Below, one piece after another: positions 36,154-45,294 of a stretch of DNA of 64,000 bases. Made by a program: the position numbers and the translations under genes. Within the stretch, counting starts at the first letter, position 1; each line of letters starts with the position of its first letter. This DNA is from DSXF01 sp964387495 (GTDB lineage Bacteria; Chloroflexota; Anaerolineae; Anaerolineales; Villigracilaceae), in assembly GCA_964387495.1 (NCBI GenBank), contig CAYLXB010000001.1, positions 78,310 through 142,309 on the forward strand, read 5' to 3'. Under the pieces are notes generated by a model that saw only the letters and a list, made by a program, of their open reading frames with translations, was not told the origin of the DNA and searched no databases.

Positions 36154-37359
36154 TCATAGGCCTGCTGACTTCTTCAACGCAGCGGCTTTGTTTGTCTTCT
36201 CCCACGAGAACTCAACATCATCGCGTCCAAAATGACCATAAGCAGCCGTCTTGCGGTAGATTGGCCTGCGCAGATCCAGATCGCGAATAATGGCACCCGG
36301 ACGTAGGTCGAAGTGCTCAAGTATCAGTTTACTAATCTTTTCATCCGCGATTTTGCCAGTGCCAAAAGTCTCTACATTGACCGAGAGGGGATGCGCCACA
36401 CCAATAGCATAAGCTACCTGGATCTCGCAGCGGTCAGCCAAACCGGCCGCAACCACGTTCTTGGCTGCCCAACGCGCCGCATAGGCTGCTGAGCGATCCA
36501 CTTTTGTCGGATCCTTGCCAGAGAAGGCACCACCACCGTGACGCCCCATTCCGCCATAAGTATCCACGATGATCTTGCGGCCGGTCACACCTGCATCGCC
36601 CATTGGGCCGCCAATGACGAAGCGCCCGGTGGGGTTGACATAAATTTTCAGGTCCTTATCCACCATCTCGGGCGGCAAAACCGGATTAATGACATGCTCA
36701 ATGACTGCCACGCGAATCTCTTCCTGCGAGATCTCCGGCGCATGCTGGGTAGAGATCAATACAGTGTCAATACGCTTAGGCTTGCCAAAAGCATACTCGA
36801 CAGTCACCTGGCTTTTGCCATCCGGACGCAACCAATCCAGCGTTTCATCCTTGCGGACTTTGGCCAGACGGCGAGTGAGTTTGTGAGCCAGGTAGATTGG
36901 CATCGGCATCAACGTGGGCGTTTCATTACAAGCATAGCCGAACATCATGCCTTGGTCACCTGCACCAATTTTATCCAGGTCTTCTTTGTCGCCGCCTTTG
37001 GCTTCCAGGGACTTGCTGACGCCCATGTCAATATCAGGACTCTGGCTGGCGACAGCTGAAAGTACACCGCAGGTGTTGCCATCAAAGCCTTTCTTGGCGC
37101 GGTCATAGCCAATTTCGACAACCACCTTACGAACAAGTTCGTCGAAATTGACGAAAGCCTTGGTGGTAATCTCACCCAATAACATCACATACCCGGTCTT
37201 CGTAGCCGTCTCACAGGCTACACGAGAGTAGGGATCCTGCTCAAAGCAGGCATCCAAAACGGCGTCCGAAATCTGGTCGCACATTTTGTCCGGATGGCCT
37301 TCTGTCACCGACTCAGAGGTAAACATCAGACTGGGGGAAGTCATAAAGGTAGTGCTCAT
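36154..37359 (-). CDS. metK: S-adenosylmethionine synthetase
   Basis: 401 residues, normal length. Signatures are SVTEGHPDKMCDQISDAVLD (about 18-37) with the ATP-contacting His and Asp, GAGDQGMMFGYA, and GGGAFSGKDPTKVDRSAAY. It makes S-adenosylmethionine from methionine and ATP in the cytoplasm, as a tetramer in known cases. The ATG at 37359 has AGGAGAGATG upstream. Expression is controlled by a SAM-I riboswitch in its leader (37376-37556). The gene is monocistronic. Confidence 0.97.
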   Translation of the reverse strand: MSTTFMTSPSLMFTSESVTEGHPDKMCDQISDAVLDACFEQDPYSRVACETATKTGYVMLLGEITTKAFVNFDELVRKVVVEIGYDRAKKGFDGNTCGVLSAVASQSPDIDMGVSKSLEAKGGDKEDLDKIGAGDQGMMFGYACNETPTLMPMPIYLAHKLTRRLAKVRKDETLDWLRPDGKSQVTVEYAFGKPKRIDTVLISTQHAPEISQEEIRVAVIEHVINPVLPPEMVDKDLKIYVNPTGRFVIGGPMGDAGVTGRKIIVDTYGGMGRHGGGAFSGKDPTKVDRSAAYAARWAAKNVVAAGLADRCEIQVAYAIGVAHPLSVNVETFGTGKIADEKISKLILEHFDLRPGAIIRDLDLRRPIYRKTAAYGHFGRDDVEFSWEKTNKAAALKKSAGL

Positions 37360-37375
37360 AGCTTACATCTCTCCT

Positions 37376-37556
37376 AAAAATGAAATTGCCCCTTCTGGCG
37401 AAAGGGCAATTGCACAGAGTGCACGGCTGCCCTCTCATCTTCCAGAATTCAGGTAACCTTCTGGGTTACCGTTACTGCCGGACTTGGCACCTTCCACGCG
37501 CTCGTGGGGTTGCCGAGGCTTCATCGGGCCGGTCCCTCCGCCTCTCTGGATAAGAG
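37376..37556 (-). ncRNA. SAM-I (S-box) riboswitch upstream of metK with transcription terminator
   Basis: Read on the minus strand, the aptamer runs from CTCTTATCCAGAGAGGCGGA to GGAAGATGAGAG (37556 down to 37432). It has the conserved GATGAAGCCTCGGCAACC core and AAGGTGCCAAGTCC. The P4-type helix is GGTAACC/GGTTACC. Closing stem P1 is CTCTTATC with GATGAGAG. The expression platform is a hairpin (AATTGCCC with GGGCAATT, 37384-37411) followed by TCATTTTT. The metK ribosome site AGGAG comes right after the T run, so high SAM should stop transcription before metK. Confidence 0.95.
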
Positions 37557-37614
37557 TACCGTATTGGGGCTGTTAAATTGTAGGCCGGATAATACCACAG
37601 TCAGCATACAGCGT

Positions 37615-37654
37615 CAACCAGCCGCCACAGATGCGTTTTTTGGGCGGCTGGTTG
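37615..37654. terminator. 12-bp inverted repeat downstream of the FGE-like lipoprotein gene
   Basis: CAACCAGCCGCC (37615-37626) and GGCGGCTGGTTG (37643-37654) pair perfectly around a 16-base loop. There is no T run after the stem on the minus strand, so termination is likely but unproven. Confidence 0.45.
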
Positions 37655-37677
37655 CTGAGAACACCTGTTACAACAAT

Positions 37678-38616
37678 TTAGTTATCTGATACGCAACGGA
37701 ATCCGATTCTCGGCGAGAAATCTCCGTAGTACTCATCTGTGTTGAGTTGAGCATCAAAGTTCGGGCCGCGAACGGAAGACCGGTTGGAAACCCGGATATC
37801 TATCTCAGCATCTGCAAAGGACCCGCCACGTACAACACGGTTGAAGTAGTTCGCACGCGCGAGCGGACCTGCCGGGTTCAACGGATTGGCATCTTTATAG
37901 TACACCGGATCGTAATAGTCATTCACCCATTCATTGACATTGCCTGCAAGGTCCAATACTCCAAACGGGCTGATACCAGCCGGATAACTCCCAACACGAT
38001 TGGTATCACCCAACATGTAGTTAAAGTTGGCGCGTGTACCATCCGGCTTCTGATCCCCCCAAGGGTAGGTATTGAGCGTATTACCACGACCAGCATATTC
38101 CCATTCTGCTTCACTGGGCAGACGACGACCGGCCCATTCACAGTACTGCTTTGCATTCGCCCAAGTTACATAAACAACCGGAAAATCATTGAACTCCGGA
38201 TTATTGAAATAAGACTGGCGCGCTTCGGACTTTAGCGTCTTGGGCGGTTCACAGACCCCGGCCTGAATGCAAATCATGTACATGGCGTTCGTTACTTCCA
38301 CCTTATCGATAAAGTAAGACTTCAATTGGACTTTGTGAGCAGGTTGTTCGTCTTCCGAGGCATGCGGATCAATACCGCCCATTTGGAAGAAACCTTGTGG
38401 AATGTAGACTTGGATCATTCCATCCGCAGGAGAGACTCGCTCAGAGCCAGCCTGCAAGTTATTTCCAGCCGGCTCTGCGGTCGGATTGATTGCGGAAGGT
38501 AATGTGGGAGCAGCAGTCGGCAGGACAATGGCAGTTGGTTCTGCCTGGCCGCCTCCCATGGAGCAAGCCGTACCCACAAAAACCAGGACGGCAAGGATTG
38601 GTAGTAACTTTTTCAT
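37678..38616 (-). CDS. FGE-sulfatase-fold (SUMF1) lipoprotein
   Basis: 312 residues. The lipobox VGTAC puts the lipid on Cys18. A Pro/Ala/Thr linker spans about 25-60, then an FGE-type domain (about 65-312) with GFFQMGG, PVVYVTWANAKQYCEWAGRRLPSEAEWEYAGRG, GNVNEWVNDYY, and RVVRGGSF...GFRCVSD at the end. The paired active-site Cys of true formylglycine-generating enzymes are not seen after RGGSF, so this is probably a binding protein on the cell surface and not a sulfatase activator. It is divergent from the orphan response regulator gene, sharing a 164-base promoter region. Confidence 0.88.
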   Translation of the reverse strand: MKKLLPILAVLVFVGTACSMGGGQAEPTAIVLPTAAPTLPSAINPTAEPAGNNLQAGSERVSPADGMIQVYIPQGFFQMGGIDPHASEDEQPAHKVQLKSYFIDKVEVTNAMYMICIQAGVCEPPKTLKSEARQSYFNNPEFNDFPVVYVTWANAKQYCEWAGRRLPSEAEWEYAGRGNTLNTYPWGDQKPDGTRANFNYMLGDTNRVGSYPAGISPFGVLDLAGNVNEWVNDYYDPVYYKDANPLNPAGPLARANYFNRVVRGGSFADAEIDIRVSNRSSVRGPNFDAQLNTDEYYGDFSPRIGFRCVSDN

Positions 38617-38705
38617 CTTATCCTCCAGATAATTGGACTTTATTGCCAGTATAACGACTTAGTGCCGGCTTCCGTATCACCCATTGGTCACATTTTGGTA
38701 CTATT

Positions 38706-38737
38706 TTACGACAACTTACGACCTCCTTGCATATAAT
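38706..38737 (+). promoter_or_regulatory. Candidate response-regulator-dependent promoter with 10-bp direct repeat
   Basis: TTACGAC occurs at 38706-38712 and again at 38716-38722, a 10-bp period. TATAAT follows at 38732-38737 and no -35 box is evident. OmpR/PhoB-family activators bind such direct repeats in place of the -35 box. Confidence 0.45.
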
Positions 38738-38780
38738 ATACATAAAGAACTAATCATTTGTAAAGTGCGAGTTTTTTACT

Positions 38781-39488
38781 ATGCTTACACTTGGTCAAAA
38801 CGAATCAGGATCGGCACTCAGAGTTTTCGTTGTATGTGATCAGACTGATACTGCTCCAATCTGGGGATTCTTGATCCGGGAAAAGGGGTTGGTTGCCATA
38901 TTGGAGACTTCTGTCCAGCGGGCTTTGGAGCGTGCAATTGAGGATATTCCGGACCTGGTTGTCATTGATGTTAATGCTCCCCATAGCCAGCGGATAGCTT
39001 TGTGCCAGCGCTTCCGCACCTTAAGTGCCAGCCCAATACTGCTTTTTTTACCAGTGAGTAACGAGACAGAGATCCTGGATGCATATCGCGTGGGTGTGGA
39101 TGAATGTGTGGTCAAACCCATAAGCCCGGCTATCTTTCTTGCTAAAGTAACGGCGTGGGCACGTCGAAGTTGGGCTCAACCCATGAGCCCAGTTCGAACA
39201 GGCAAACTACGCCTTGACCCAGCGCATCGCTACGCAATTGACTCAAGGGGACACGAAATCCGTCTGACCAACCTAGAATTTCGTCTTCTACACTTGCTGA
39301 TGAGCCGACCGGGGTATGTCTTTCGGGCAGATGAAATCCTGGAGACCGTCTGGGGTTCGGGACGCAAGGGAGATCAGGCGCTACTAAAAAATGTCATTTA
39401 CCGCCTGCGTCGAAAAATGGAAGAAGAAGCTGTGGATGACAGCCTGATCCGGACGTGGCCTGGGGGATATAGTTTTCAGGAAGATTGA
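38781..39488 (+). CDS. OmpR/PhoB-family response regulator (orphan)
   Basis: 235 residues. The receiver domain (about 13-130) has the probable phospho-acceptor Asp63 in VVIDVNAP and Lys in CVVKPISP; the acidic pocket shows a single Asp20 where two acidic residues are usual. The C-terminal winged helix (about 140-233) has LTNLEFRLLHLLMSRPGYVFRADEILETVWG and VIYRLRRKMEEE and ends WPGGYSFQ. No histidine kinase gene is adjacent, so its partner lies elsewhere. A direct repeat upstream suggests autoregulation. Confidence 0.92.
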   Translation: MLTLGQNESGSALRVFVVCDQTDTAPIWGFLIREKGLVAILETSVQRALERAIEDIPDLVVIDVNAPHSQRIALCQRFRTLSASPILLFLPVSNETEILDAYRVGVDECVVKPISPAIFLAKVTAWARRSWAQPMSPVRTGKLRLDPAHRYAIDSRGHEIRLTNLEFRLLHLLMSRPGYVFRADEILETVWGSGRKGDQALLKNVIYRLRRKMEEEAVDDSLIRTWPGGYSFQED

Positions 39489-39664
39489 GGCCAGACTCGT
39501 CGTATGAGAGCGATAGTTGATTGACAGGCATACTTTACAATCCTTACCCCAAAACACAGCCGTCTTGCTTTATGAATCGTGATAAAAGTTACTAGTAATC
39601 TTCTCCTTGACTCTCTATCCTCCTAATACAGAAAATATCCTGAAATAGTCCAAGGAGAAAAGCC

Positions 39665-41641
39665 GTGCTTACACTGATCGAAAAAATCATTTTTGTCTTA
39701 GCTGTTATCGTTTCGCTGTATTTCACTTGGAAAGGTGTTCAGCGCATCATAAAAATAATCGGCAACGGTCGGGGTAAGGTTGACTGGAGATTGGCGGGAA
39801 AACGCTTATTGAGTGTATTGGTCCGAATGATTACCTTCCAACCCGTTTTCCGCATCCGGTTCTGGTCCAGTTTGTTTCATGCCTTTGTAGGCTGGGGGTT
39901 TGGCTTCTATATGTTAGTCAACTTAGTGGATGTGATACGTGGCTATGCACCTGACTTCGAGATTCCGGGAATGGTTGGAGATATTTACCGGCTTTTGGCA
40001 GACGTGCTCTCGATTGGGGTATTGGTGGGAATTGCTTTCTTCGTCATGCGAAGATTCATCTTTCATCCCGCCAATCTGACCAGCCGTGAAACAACTCTAC
40101 TCGATTTCAAGGCACGTGCCGGCATACGTCGGGATTCGGCTATTGTGGCAACCTTTATCTTCCTTCACGTTGGTGGCCGTTTTCTGGGTGAGACGTTCGT
40201 CATTGCGGGGTCTCAAGCTGATTCTTGGCAACCGTTTGCCACAAGGGTGGCGGGGTTGTGGGCAGGATGGAGCCAGATGGCTTTGACAACTGGCGAACAC
40301 ACTACCTTCTGGCTGGCACTGGGACTTATTCTTGCTTTCCTCCCTTATTTTCCCTATTCCAAACACATCCACCTTTTCTTTGCCCCCATTAATTTTTTAC
40401 TTAAACCGCAACGCTCTTCGATTGGAGAACTGAGTTACATCAACATGGACGATATGTCCATTGAACAGTTTGGCGCATCAAAGATGAAAGACCTAGGCTG
40501 GGAACAGTTGATGGATAGTTATGCCTGCATCATGTGCTTCCGCTGTCAAGAAGTCTGCCCGGCTTATGAAACCGGCAAGGTGCTCTCCCCAGCAGCATTG
40601 GAAATCAACAAGCGCTATCACTTGAACCTCGGCGGCGGCACAGACAAAACCATGTTAGATCTGATCCCCGAAGAGGCCATCTGGGCGTGCACCTCCTGTG
40701 GCGCATGCGTGGATATTTGTCCGGTCGGCAATGAACCAATGCGAGATATCCTGGATGTTCGCCGATCCTTGGTCTTGATGGAAAACAGATTCCCCAAACA
40801 GCTGGAAAACGCCTTCCGCGGCATGGAACGAAATGCCAATCCCTGGAATATCGCCCAGGCCGAGCGCATGAAATGGGCTGAGGGGTTGGATGTGCCTACT
40901 ATCGAAAAAAATCCTCAACCAGAAATTCTCTGGTGGGTGGGATGCGCCCCAGCAACCGACGCGCGTGCACAAAAAACTGCCAGGGCTTTTGCCAAGATCC
41001 TCAAAGCAGCAGGAGTAAATTATGCTGTACTTGGACAGAATGAACAATGCACCGGAGATTCGGCGCGCCGGGCTGGACGTGAAGATATCTTCTTTGCCTT
41101 GGCGCAAACAAATGTGGAGATTCTAAATGAGGTCAAGCCAAAGCGTATCGTAACCACATGCCCGCACTGCCTGCATACACTTAAAAACGAGTACCCTGCA
41201 TTTGGCGGAAACTATGAAGTAATCCACCACACACAGTTGATCAACGAGCTTGTTGAGGTCGGCAAGATACAACTCACCCAAAACGAGAAGTTAACGGTAA
41301 CCTTCCACGATCCCTGCTATTTAGGCCGACACAATCAAGTTCTTAATGCGCCACGCCAGGCATTGCAGAGCATTGGAGCACAGATCGTTGAGATGCCAAA
41401 AAACAACGCCAAATCCTTCTGCTGTGGAGCGGGTGGAGCACAGATGTGGAAAGAAGAAGAACACGGAGCTGCGAATATCTATATCACCCGCTACAAGGAG
41501 GCCAAAGCTACAAACGCTGGGACGGTGGCGGTCGGCTGTCCCTTCTGCCTGACAATGCTCAATGACGCCAACAAAGCCGAAGGCGATAGAATGCAAGTAA
41601 AAGACATGGCTGAACTTGTAGCAGATCAATTGAAACAATAA
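39665..41641 (+). CDS. Membrane-bound iron-sulfur oxidoreductase, EtfD/HdrDE-like
   Basis: 658 residues from a GTG with AAGGAG 7 bases upstream. The N-terminal third (about 1-240) is membrane-bound, with five to six helices and a NarI/HdrE-like look (FHAFVGWGFGFYMLV). Two 4Fe-4S motifs follow, CIMCFRCQEVCP and CTSCGACVDICP. Two CCG-type cysteine-rich domains come next, the last with FHDPCYLGRH and SFCCGAGG. This architecture is that of EtfD/EMO proteins that pass electrons from electron-transfer flavoprotein to menaquinone, and of HdrDE. No etfAB or acyl-CoA dehydrogenase genes are in the window, so the electron donor is inferred. Confidence 0.85.
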   Translation: MLTLIEKIIFVLAVIVSLYFTWKGVQRIIKIIGNGRGKVDWRLAGKRLLSVLVRMITFQPVFRIRFWSSLFHAFVGWGFGFYMLVNLVDVIRGYAPDFEIPGMVGDIYRLLADVLSIGVLVGIAFFVMRRFIFHPANLTSRETTLLDFKARAGIRRDSAIVATFIFLHVGGRFLGETFVIAGSQADSWQPFATRVAGLWAGWSQMALTTGEHTTFWLALGLILAFLPYFPYSKHIHLFFAPINFLLKPQRSSIGELSYINMDDMSIEQFGASKMKDLGWEQLMDSYACIMCFRCQEVCPAYETGKVLSPAALEINKRYHLNLGGGTDKTMLDLIPEEAIWACTSCGACVDICPVGNEPMRDILDVRRSLVLMENRFPKQLENAFRGMERNANPWNIAQAERMKWAEGLDVPTIEKNPQPEILWWVGCAPATDARAQKTARAFAKILKAAGVNYAVLGQNEQCTGDSARRAGREDIFFALAQTNVEILNEVKPKRIVTTCPHCLHTLKNEYPAFGGNYEVIHHTQLINELVEVGKIQLTQNEKLTVTFHDPCYLGRHNQVLNAPRQALQSIGAQIVEMPKNNAKSFCCGAGGAQMWKEEEHGAANIYITRYKEAKATNAGTVAVGCPFCLTMLNDANKAEGDRMQVKDMAELVADQLKQ

Positions 41642-41666
41642 AGAATCTGATCTCAATTTGATACCG

Positions 41667-41706
41667 GGCCGGGTTATCAAAAGTGACTTCCCGGCCTGTT
41701 TCTTTT
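41667..41706 (+). terminator. Terminator of the iron-sulfur oxidoreductase gene
   Basis: GGCCGGG (41667-41673) pairs with CCCGGCC (41690-41696), followed by TGTTTCTTTT. Confidence 0.75.
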
Positions 41707-41743
41707 GGCGTTGCCAAAATTATCCGGACATTCAATGAGCAGG

Positions 41744-43183
41744 TTAGATGAACTTAAGCCTTTGAGCGGCAAAAACAACCATTTTAAGCAACAACCAGCC
41801 ATGTTTCCAACGGCTGATATTGGTGGTGCCATAGATGCGCTCACGGTAGCGGACAGGCATATCCACAATCTTGCAGTTTAATTTTGCGGCACCAAAGATC
41901 AGATCAAAGTCACCAAAGGGATCAAAATCACCAAAATAGGAACGGTTCGAAACAATTTGATTGTAATTACTACGCCAGAGCACTTTTGTTCCACACAGAG
42001 TATCTTTGATGGGCTGGCCCAGCAACCACGAAAAGGCCAGGCTGAAGAACTTATTCCCCAAGAAGTTAAATAGGCGCATGGCATCGCGTTCCATCGGATA
42101 AACCAATCGTACGCCGTTAACGAATTCCCCTTTGCGTGAACAGATAACTTGGTAGAAACGGGGCAAGTTCTCGGGCGGGACAGTCAAGTCAGCATCCAGA
42201 ATCATCAGAATATCGCCAGTGGCATGATTGAAGCCAAGACGCATGGCATCGGCTTTGCCAATCCCTGTCTGGTGCAGAAGAAGGCTGGGGATATCAGGAT
42301 GCGCTGCCATTTCACGTTCGATAACTGCGGAGGTGTCGTCGTGTGAATGTCCCTCAACGAAAATCAACTCGGTTCGGCTTCCCATTTTGGGTGTCCGTTC
42401 AAAAATAGCCGGAATGTTCCCGGCCTCGTTCCGCGCCGGGATGACCACCGATACAGATGGCTCCTGCTCAACAGATTTACTATTCAGCCGGGCAACAACA
42501 AAATTTGAAAGGGTAAAAGTGTAGAAAGGCCAGAAGCGCAATACAAAACGGTTCAGGAAACCAGACAGCAATGGAATCGGAAGCGGCCAAAGTATCTCAT
42601 GCCACGAACGGATGACTTCGAATCCTGCCAGATTCAAGAGGTTGGACACATCTTCCACGGTCAACCAATTCTGAGCTAATACCGGCGTGGCCAAACCGGT
42701 GGCCTGTGCCAGGCTCAAAACGCCCTGCCATAGACGGCTATACAGGTTGATTATCAGGCGTGTCTGCGGATGAGACAAACGTTGTAGCTCCTCAAGGGCA
42801 GCCTGCACATCCCACAGGTCATTAACCGCATCAGATAAGATGATGATATCAAAAGTACCGTCAATGGCTGATAGATTATGAGCGTCGGCTTGGATAAATT
42901 CGATCCCAGGGTGCCGCTGGGTGGCACGTTGGATCATTTCAGAAGAAAAATCTACACCCACCCCCTGTGCTGGCTCAAGAGCAACAAGCAACTCGCCAGT
43001 ACCGCAACCGATTTCAAGGACTTTCTGGCCTGGATCAACAAGGTAGCAGTAGACCTCCCGGAGACGTTTATGATAAGCTCCGCCCCACCCTTTCCAGGTG
43101 TCGCGCTTACAGGCGATGGCATCCCAGTGCGCCTGGCGAAACTGAGTGTAAGCACGATAAGCGGGATCATTTTCTTGTAGCAT
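41744..43183 (-). CDS. Fusion of class I methyltransferase and family 2 glycosyltransferase
   Basis: 479 residues. The N-terminal half (about 1-235) is a SAM-dependent methyltransferase with motif I VLEIGCGTGELL, GVDFSSEMI and the acidic strand FDIIILSDAVNDL. The C-terminal half (about 242-479) is a GT2 transferase with SVSVVIPARNEAGNIP, DILMILDADLTVPP (DxD) and IKDTLCGTKVLWR, which resembles polyprenyl-phosphate sugar transferases. The fusion suggests sequential modification of a lipid-linked or surface glycan, or a methyltransferase that prepares the acceptor. The gene stands alone, convergent with the upstream iron-sulfur gene. Confidence 0.88.
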   Translation of the reverse strand: MLQENDPAYRAYTQFRQAHWDAIACKRDTWKGWGGAYHKRLREVYCYLVDPGQKVLEIGCGTGELLVALEPAQGVGVDFSSEMIQRATQRHPGIEFIQADAHNLSAIDGTFDIIILSDAVNDLWDVQAALEELQRLSHPQTRLIINLYSRLWQGVLSLAQATGLATPVLAQNWLTVEDVSNLLNLAGFEVIRSWHEILWPLPIPLLSGFLNRFVLRFWPFYTFTLSNFVVARLNSKSVEQEPSVSVVIPARNEAGNIPAIFERTPKMGSRTELIFVEGHSHDDTSAVIEREMAAHPDIPSLLLHQTGIGKADAMRLGFNHATGDILMILDADLTVPPENLPRFYQVICSRKGEFVNGVRLVYPMERDAMRLFNFLGNKFFSLAFSWLLGQPIKDTLCGTKVLWRSNYNQIVSNRSYFGDFDPFGDFDLIFGAAKLNCKIVDMPVRYRERIYGTTNISRWKHGWLLLKMVVFAAQRLKFI

Positions 43184-43330
43184 CGGTTTGAAAAATCTAA
43201 CCTTTCTTCATATCACATGGGATGGTAAAAAACTTACCCAATTCTAACTGGTTTTAAAGCGGAGCGTTAGCCAGCAGAGTGAACGCATTTTGATGGCATT
43301 TACATGATGGTATTGTTTGCACCGAAATGG

Positions 43331-43336
43331 TATACT
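43331..43336 (+). promoter_or_regulatory. -10 box of coaBC
   Basis: TATACT ends 6 bases before the ATG at 43343. No convincing -35 box was found. The spacing implies a leaderless transcript. Confidence 0.4.
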
Positions 43337-43342
43337 TCTCCC

Positions 43343-44560
43343 ATGTCTGTCCTGATCGACAAAAATATCCTTCTCGGTGTGACCGGCTCAATAGCAGCCT
43401 ATAAAGCTGCTGATCTTGCTTCCAAACTGACCCAGGCCCGCGCTCGTGTGGATGTTGTCCTGACGGCTGGAGCAGAAAAATTTATCACACCGCTGACATT
43501 TCAGTCTGTAACTGGTCGAAAAGTATACACCGATATCGATCTATGGGGCGGGCAAGCACATGTTTTACATGTAGGGCTGGCCCATTCCACTGACTTGGTG
43601 GTAATTGCGCCTTGCACGGCCAACACACTGGCTAAACTAGCGCATGGGGTTGCTGATAACTTGGTAAGCATTACTGCTCTGGCGGCGCAGTGCCCGATTC
43701 TGTTGGCTCCAGCCATGGATGTGGGTATGTATTCTGCTCCGGCCACGCAGTCCAATGTGGAAATTCTCAAAAGTCGTGGAGTGTATTTTGCCGGCCCTGG
43801 CGAAGGACGGATGGCATCCGGGCTAACGGGGCTGGGCCGTATGCTTGAGCCAGCTGAACTGGTTGGTTACATCCGTATGATGCTGGGAAAATCAGGTCAT
43901 CTGGCCGGCAAACGAGTTATCATTACTGCTGGAGGAACTCAGGAGCCGCTTGACACGGTGCGGATGCTCACGAACAAATCATCCGGCAAGCAGGGTTATG
44001 CCCTAGCCCAGGCCGCGGTTGATTATGGTGCAGACGTTGTGCTGGTCAGCACGCCGACCTGTCTATCATCTCCAATGGGTTCAAGGTTGGTACTGGTGCA
44101 AACCGCTCACCAGATGCTGGAAGCTGTGTTGTCCGAGTGCGCTCAGGCAGATGCTTTAATAATGGCCGCCGCTGTGGCAGATTTTCGTCCGGCGCAGATC
44201 GCGGGGGATAAGATTAAGAAACGTGACGGCATTCCTCAGATCAAACTCGAGGCTACAGAAGACATCCTTGCAACAGTGGCAAATCTTCGTTCAGAGTTGA
44301 AACACTTACAAGCTGTGATCGGGTTTGCAGCAGAGAGTCGGGCTCTGTTGGAAAATGCGTCTGAGAAGTTAAAATCCAAAAAACTGGATTTTATTATTGC
44401 TAATGACATTTCCGCCGTGGACACCGGGTTTGGCGTGGATACCAACCGTGTCACAATCCTGTATACAGATGGGCACAACGAGTCACTGCCACTGATGAGC
44501 AAATTTGAGGTGGCTGAAGTGATCATAGCGCGCCTTGCGGCCATTTTGGAGACTCACTGA
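43343..44560 (+). CDS. coaBC: Bifunctional phosphopantothenoylcysteine decarboxylase / phosphopantothenate-cysteine ligase
   Basis: 405 residues from the ATG at 43343. The CoaC flavoprotein half (about 1-180) has ILLGVTGSIAAYKAADLAS and LVVIAPCTANTLAKLAHG. The Pro-x-Met-Asn motif reads PAMDVGMY, with Asp for the usual Asn. The CoaB half (about 190-405) has VIITAGGTQEPLDTVRMLTNKSSGKQG, AAAVADFRPAQ and FDFIIAND-like LDFIIANDIS. It performs two steps of coenzyme A synthesis in the cytoplasm. The stop codon overlaps the next start by one base (TGATG). The start is preferred over 43304 because of the -10 box directly upstream. Confidence 0.95.
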   Translation: MSVLIDKNILLGVTGSIAAYKAADLASKLTQARARVDVVLTAGAEKFITPLTFQSVTGRKVYTDIDLWGGQAHVLHVGLAHSTDLVVIAPCTANTLAKLAHGVADNLVSITALAAQCPILLAPAMDVGMYSAPATQSNVEILKSRGVYFAGPGEGRMASGLTGLGRMLEPAELVGYIRMMLGKSGHLAGKRVIITAGGTQEPLDTVRMLTNKSSGKQGYALAQAAVDYGADVVLVSTPTCLSSPMGSRLVLVQTAHQMLEAVLSECAQADALIMAAAVADFRPAQIAGDKIKKRDGIPQIKLEATEDILATVANLRSELKHLQAVIGFAAESRALLENASEKLKSKKLDFIIANDISAVDTGFGVDTNRVTILYTDGHNESLPLMSKFEVAEVIIARLAAILETH

Positions 44561-45291
44561 TGCGTATTCTGGTCATTTCTGATATTCATGCCAACTATAA
44601 TGCTCTTGAAGCTGTACTGGCAGACGCAGGTGAAGTAGATGAAACCTGGTGTTTAGGTGATGTCATCGGTTATGGACCTGACCCCAATGTCTGCATTGAA
44701 CTCCTACGTGAACGTCCCAGGTTGACTTGTCTCATGGGCAATCATGATGCAGCTGTAACGGGGCGTATGTTGTTGGAAAGTTTCAATGGCGAAGCGCGCC
44801 GTTCATTGGAATGGCAGGAACGCGTTTTAATGTCTGACAATATGAATTTTTTACGCACCTTACCATCTACTTTGCAAGTGCGTAGTCATGTCTCGCTGGT
44901 TCATGGCAGTCCACGTGACCCGGTCTGGGAATATGTGCTCAATACGCTGACAGCCCGCTTAAACTTTGAGGCTTTTGATACAGACTTGTGTTTTGTGGGG
45001 CATTCGCACATCCAGTGTTTTTTTCACCTTGATGAAAATAAGAACCGTATTAATTTGGACGTTGCAAGGCCAGAAGAACGAATCGAACTAAAACCTCGAA
45101 TGATATTAAATCCCGGTTCTGTTGGACAGCCTCGTGATCGTGATCCACGCGCCGCATATGCCATTTACGACGATGAAAAATGCACATGGGAAGCGCACCG
45201 GGCAGTGTATGACTGGATCCCTGTCCAACAACGCATTCTTGAGGCCGGACTACCTCCCAAACACGCTGCGAGGTTGGCAGAGGGCTGGTAG
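44560..45291 (+). CDS. Metallophosphoesterase (YfcE/MJ0936-like)
   Basis: 243 residues. The calcineurin-like motifs are LVISDIHANYNALEAVL (DxH), CLGDVIGYGPDP (GDxxGYGP), LMGNHDAAV (GNHD), VHGSPRD and FVGHSHIQCFF (GHxH). These bind two metal ions; family members hydrolyse phosphodiesters or phosphomonoesters, often nucleotides. It shares one base with coaBC and is followed after 3 bases by an SDR gene, so the three are probably cotranscribed. Substrate unknown. Confidence 0.92.
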   Translation: MRILVISDIHANYNALEAVLADAGEVDETWCLGDVIGYGPDPNVCIELLRERPRLTCLMGNHDAAVTGRMLLESFNGEARRSLEWQERVLMSDNMNFLRTLPSTLQVRSHVSLVHGSPRDPVWEYVLNTLTARLNFEAFDTDLCFVGHSHIQCFFHLDENKNRINLDVARPEERIELKPRMILNPGSVGQPRDRDPRAAYAIYDDEKCTWEAHRAVYDWIPVQQRILEAGLPPKHAARLAEGW

Positions 45292-45294
45292 GTA

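Noticed and set aside
39521..39541. TTGACA followed by TACAAT upstream of the iron-sulfur oxidoreductase gene
   Set aside because: The spacer is only 9 bases, too short for a sigma70 promoter.
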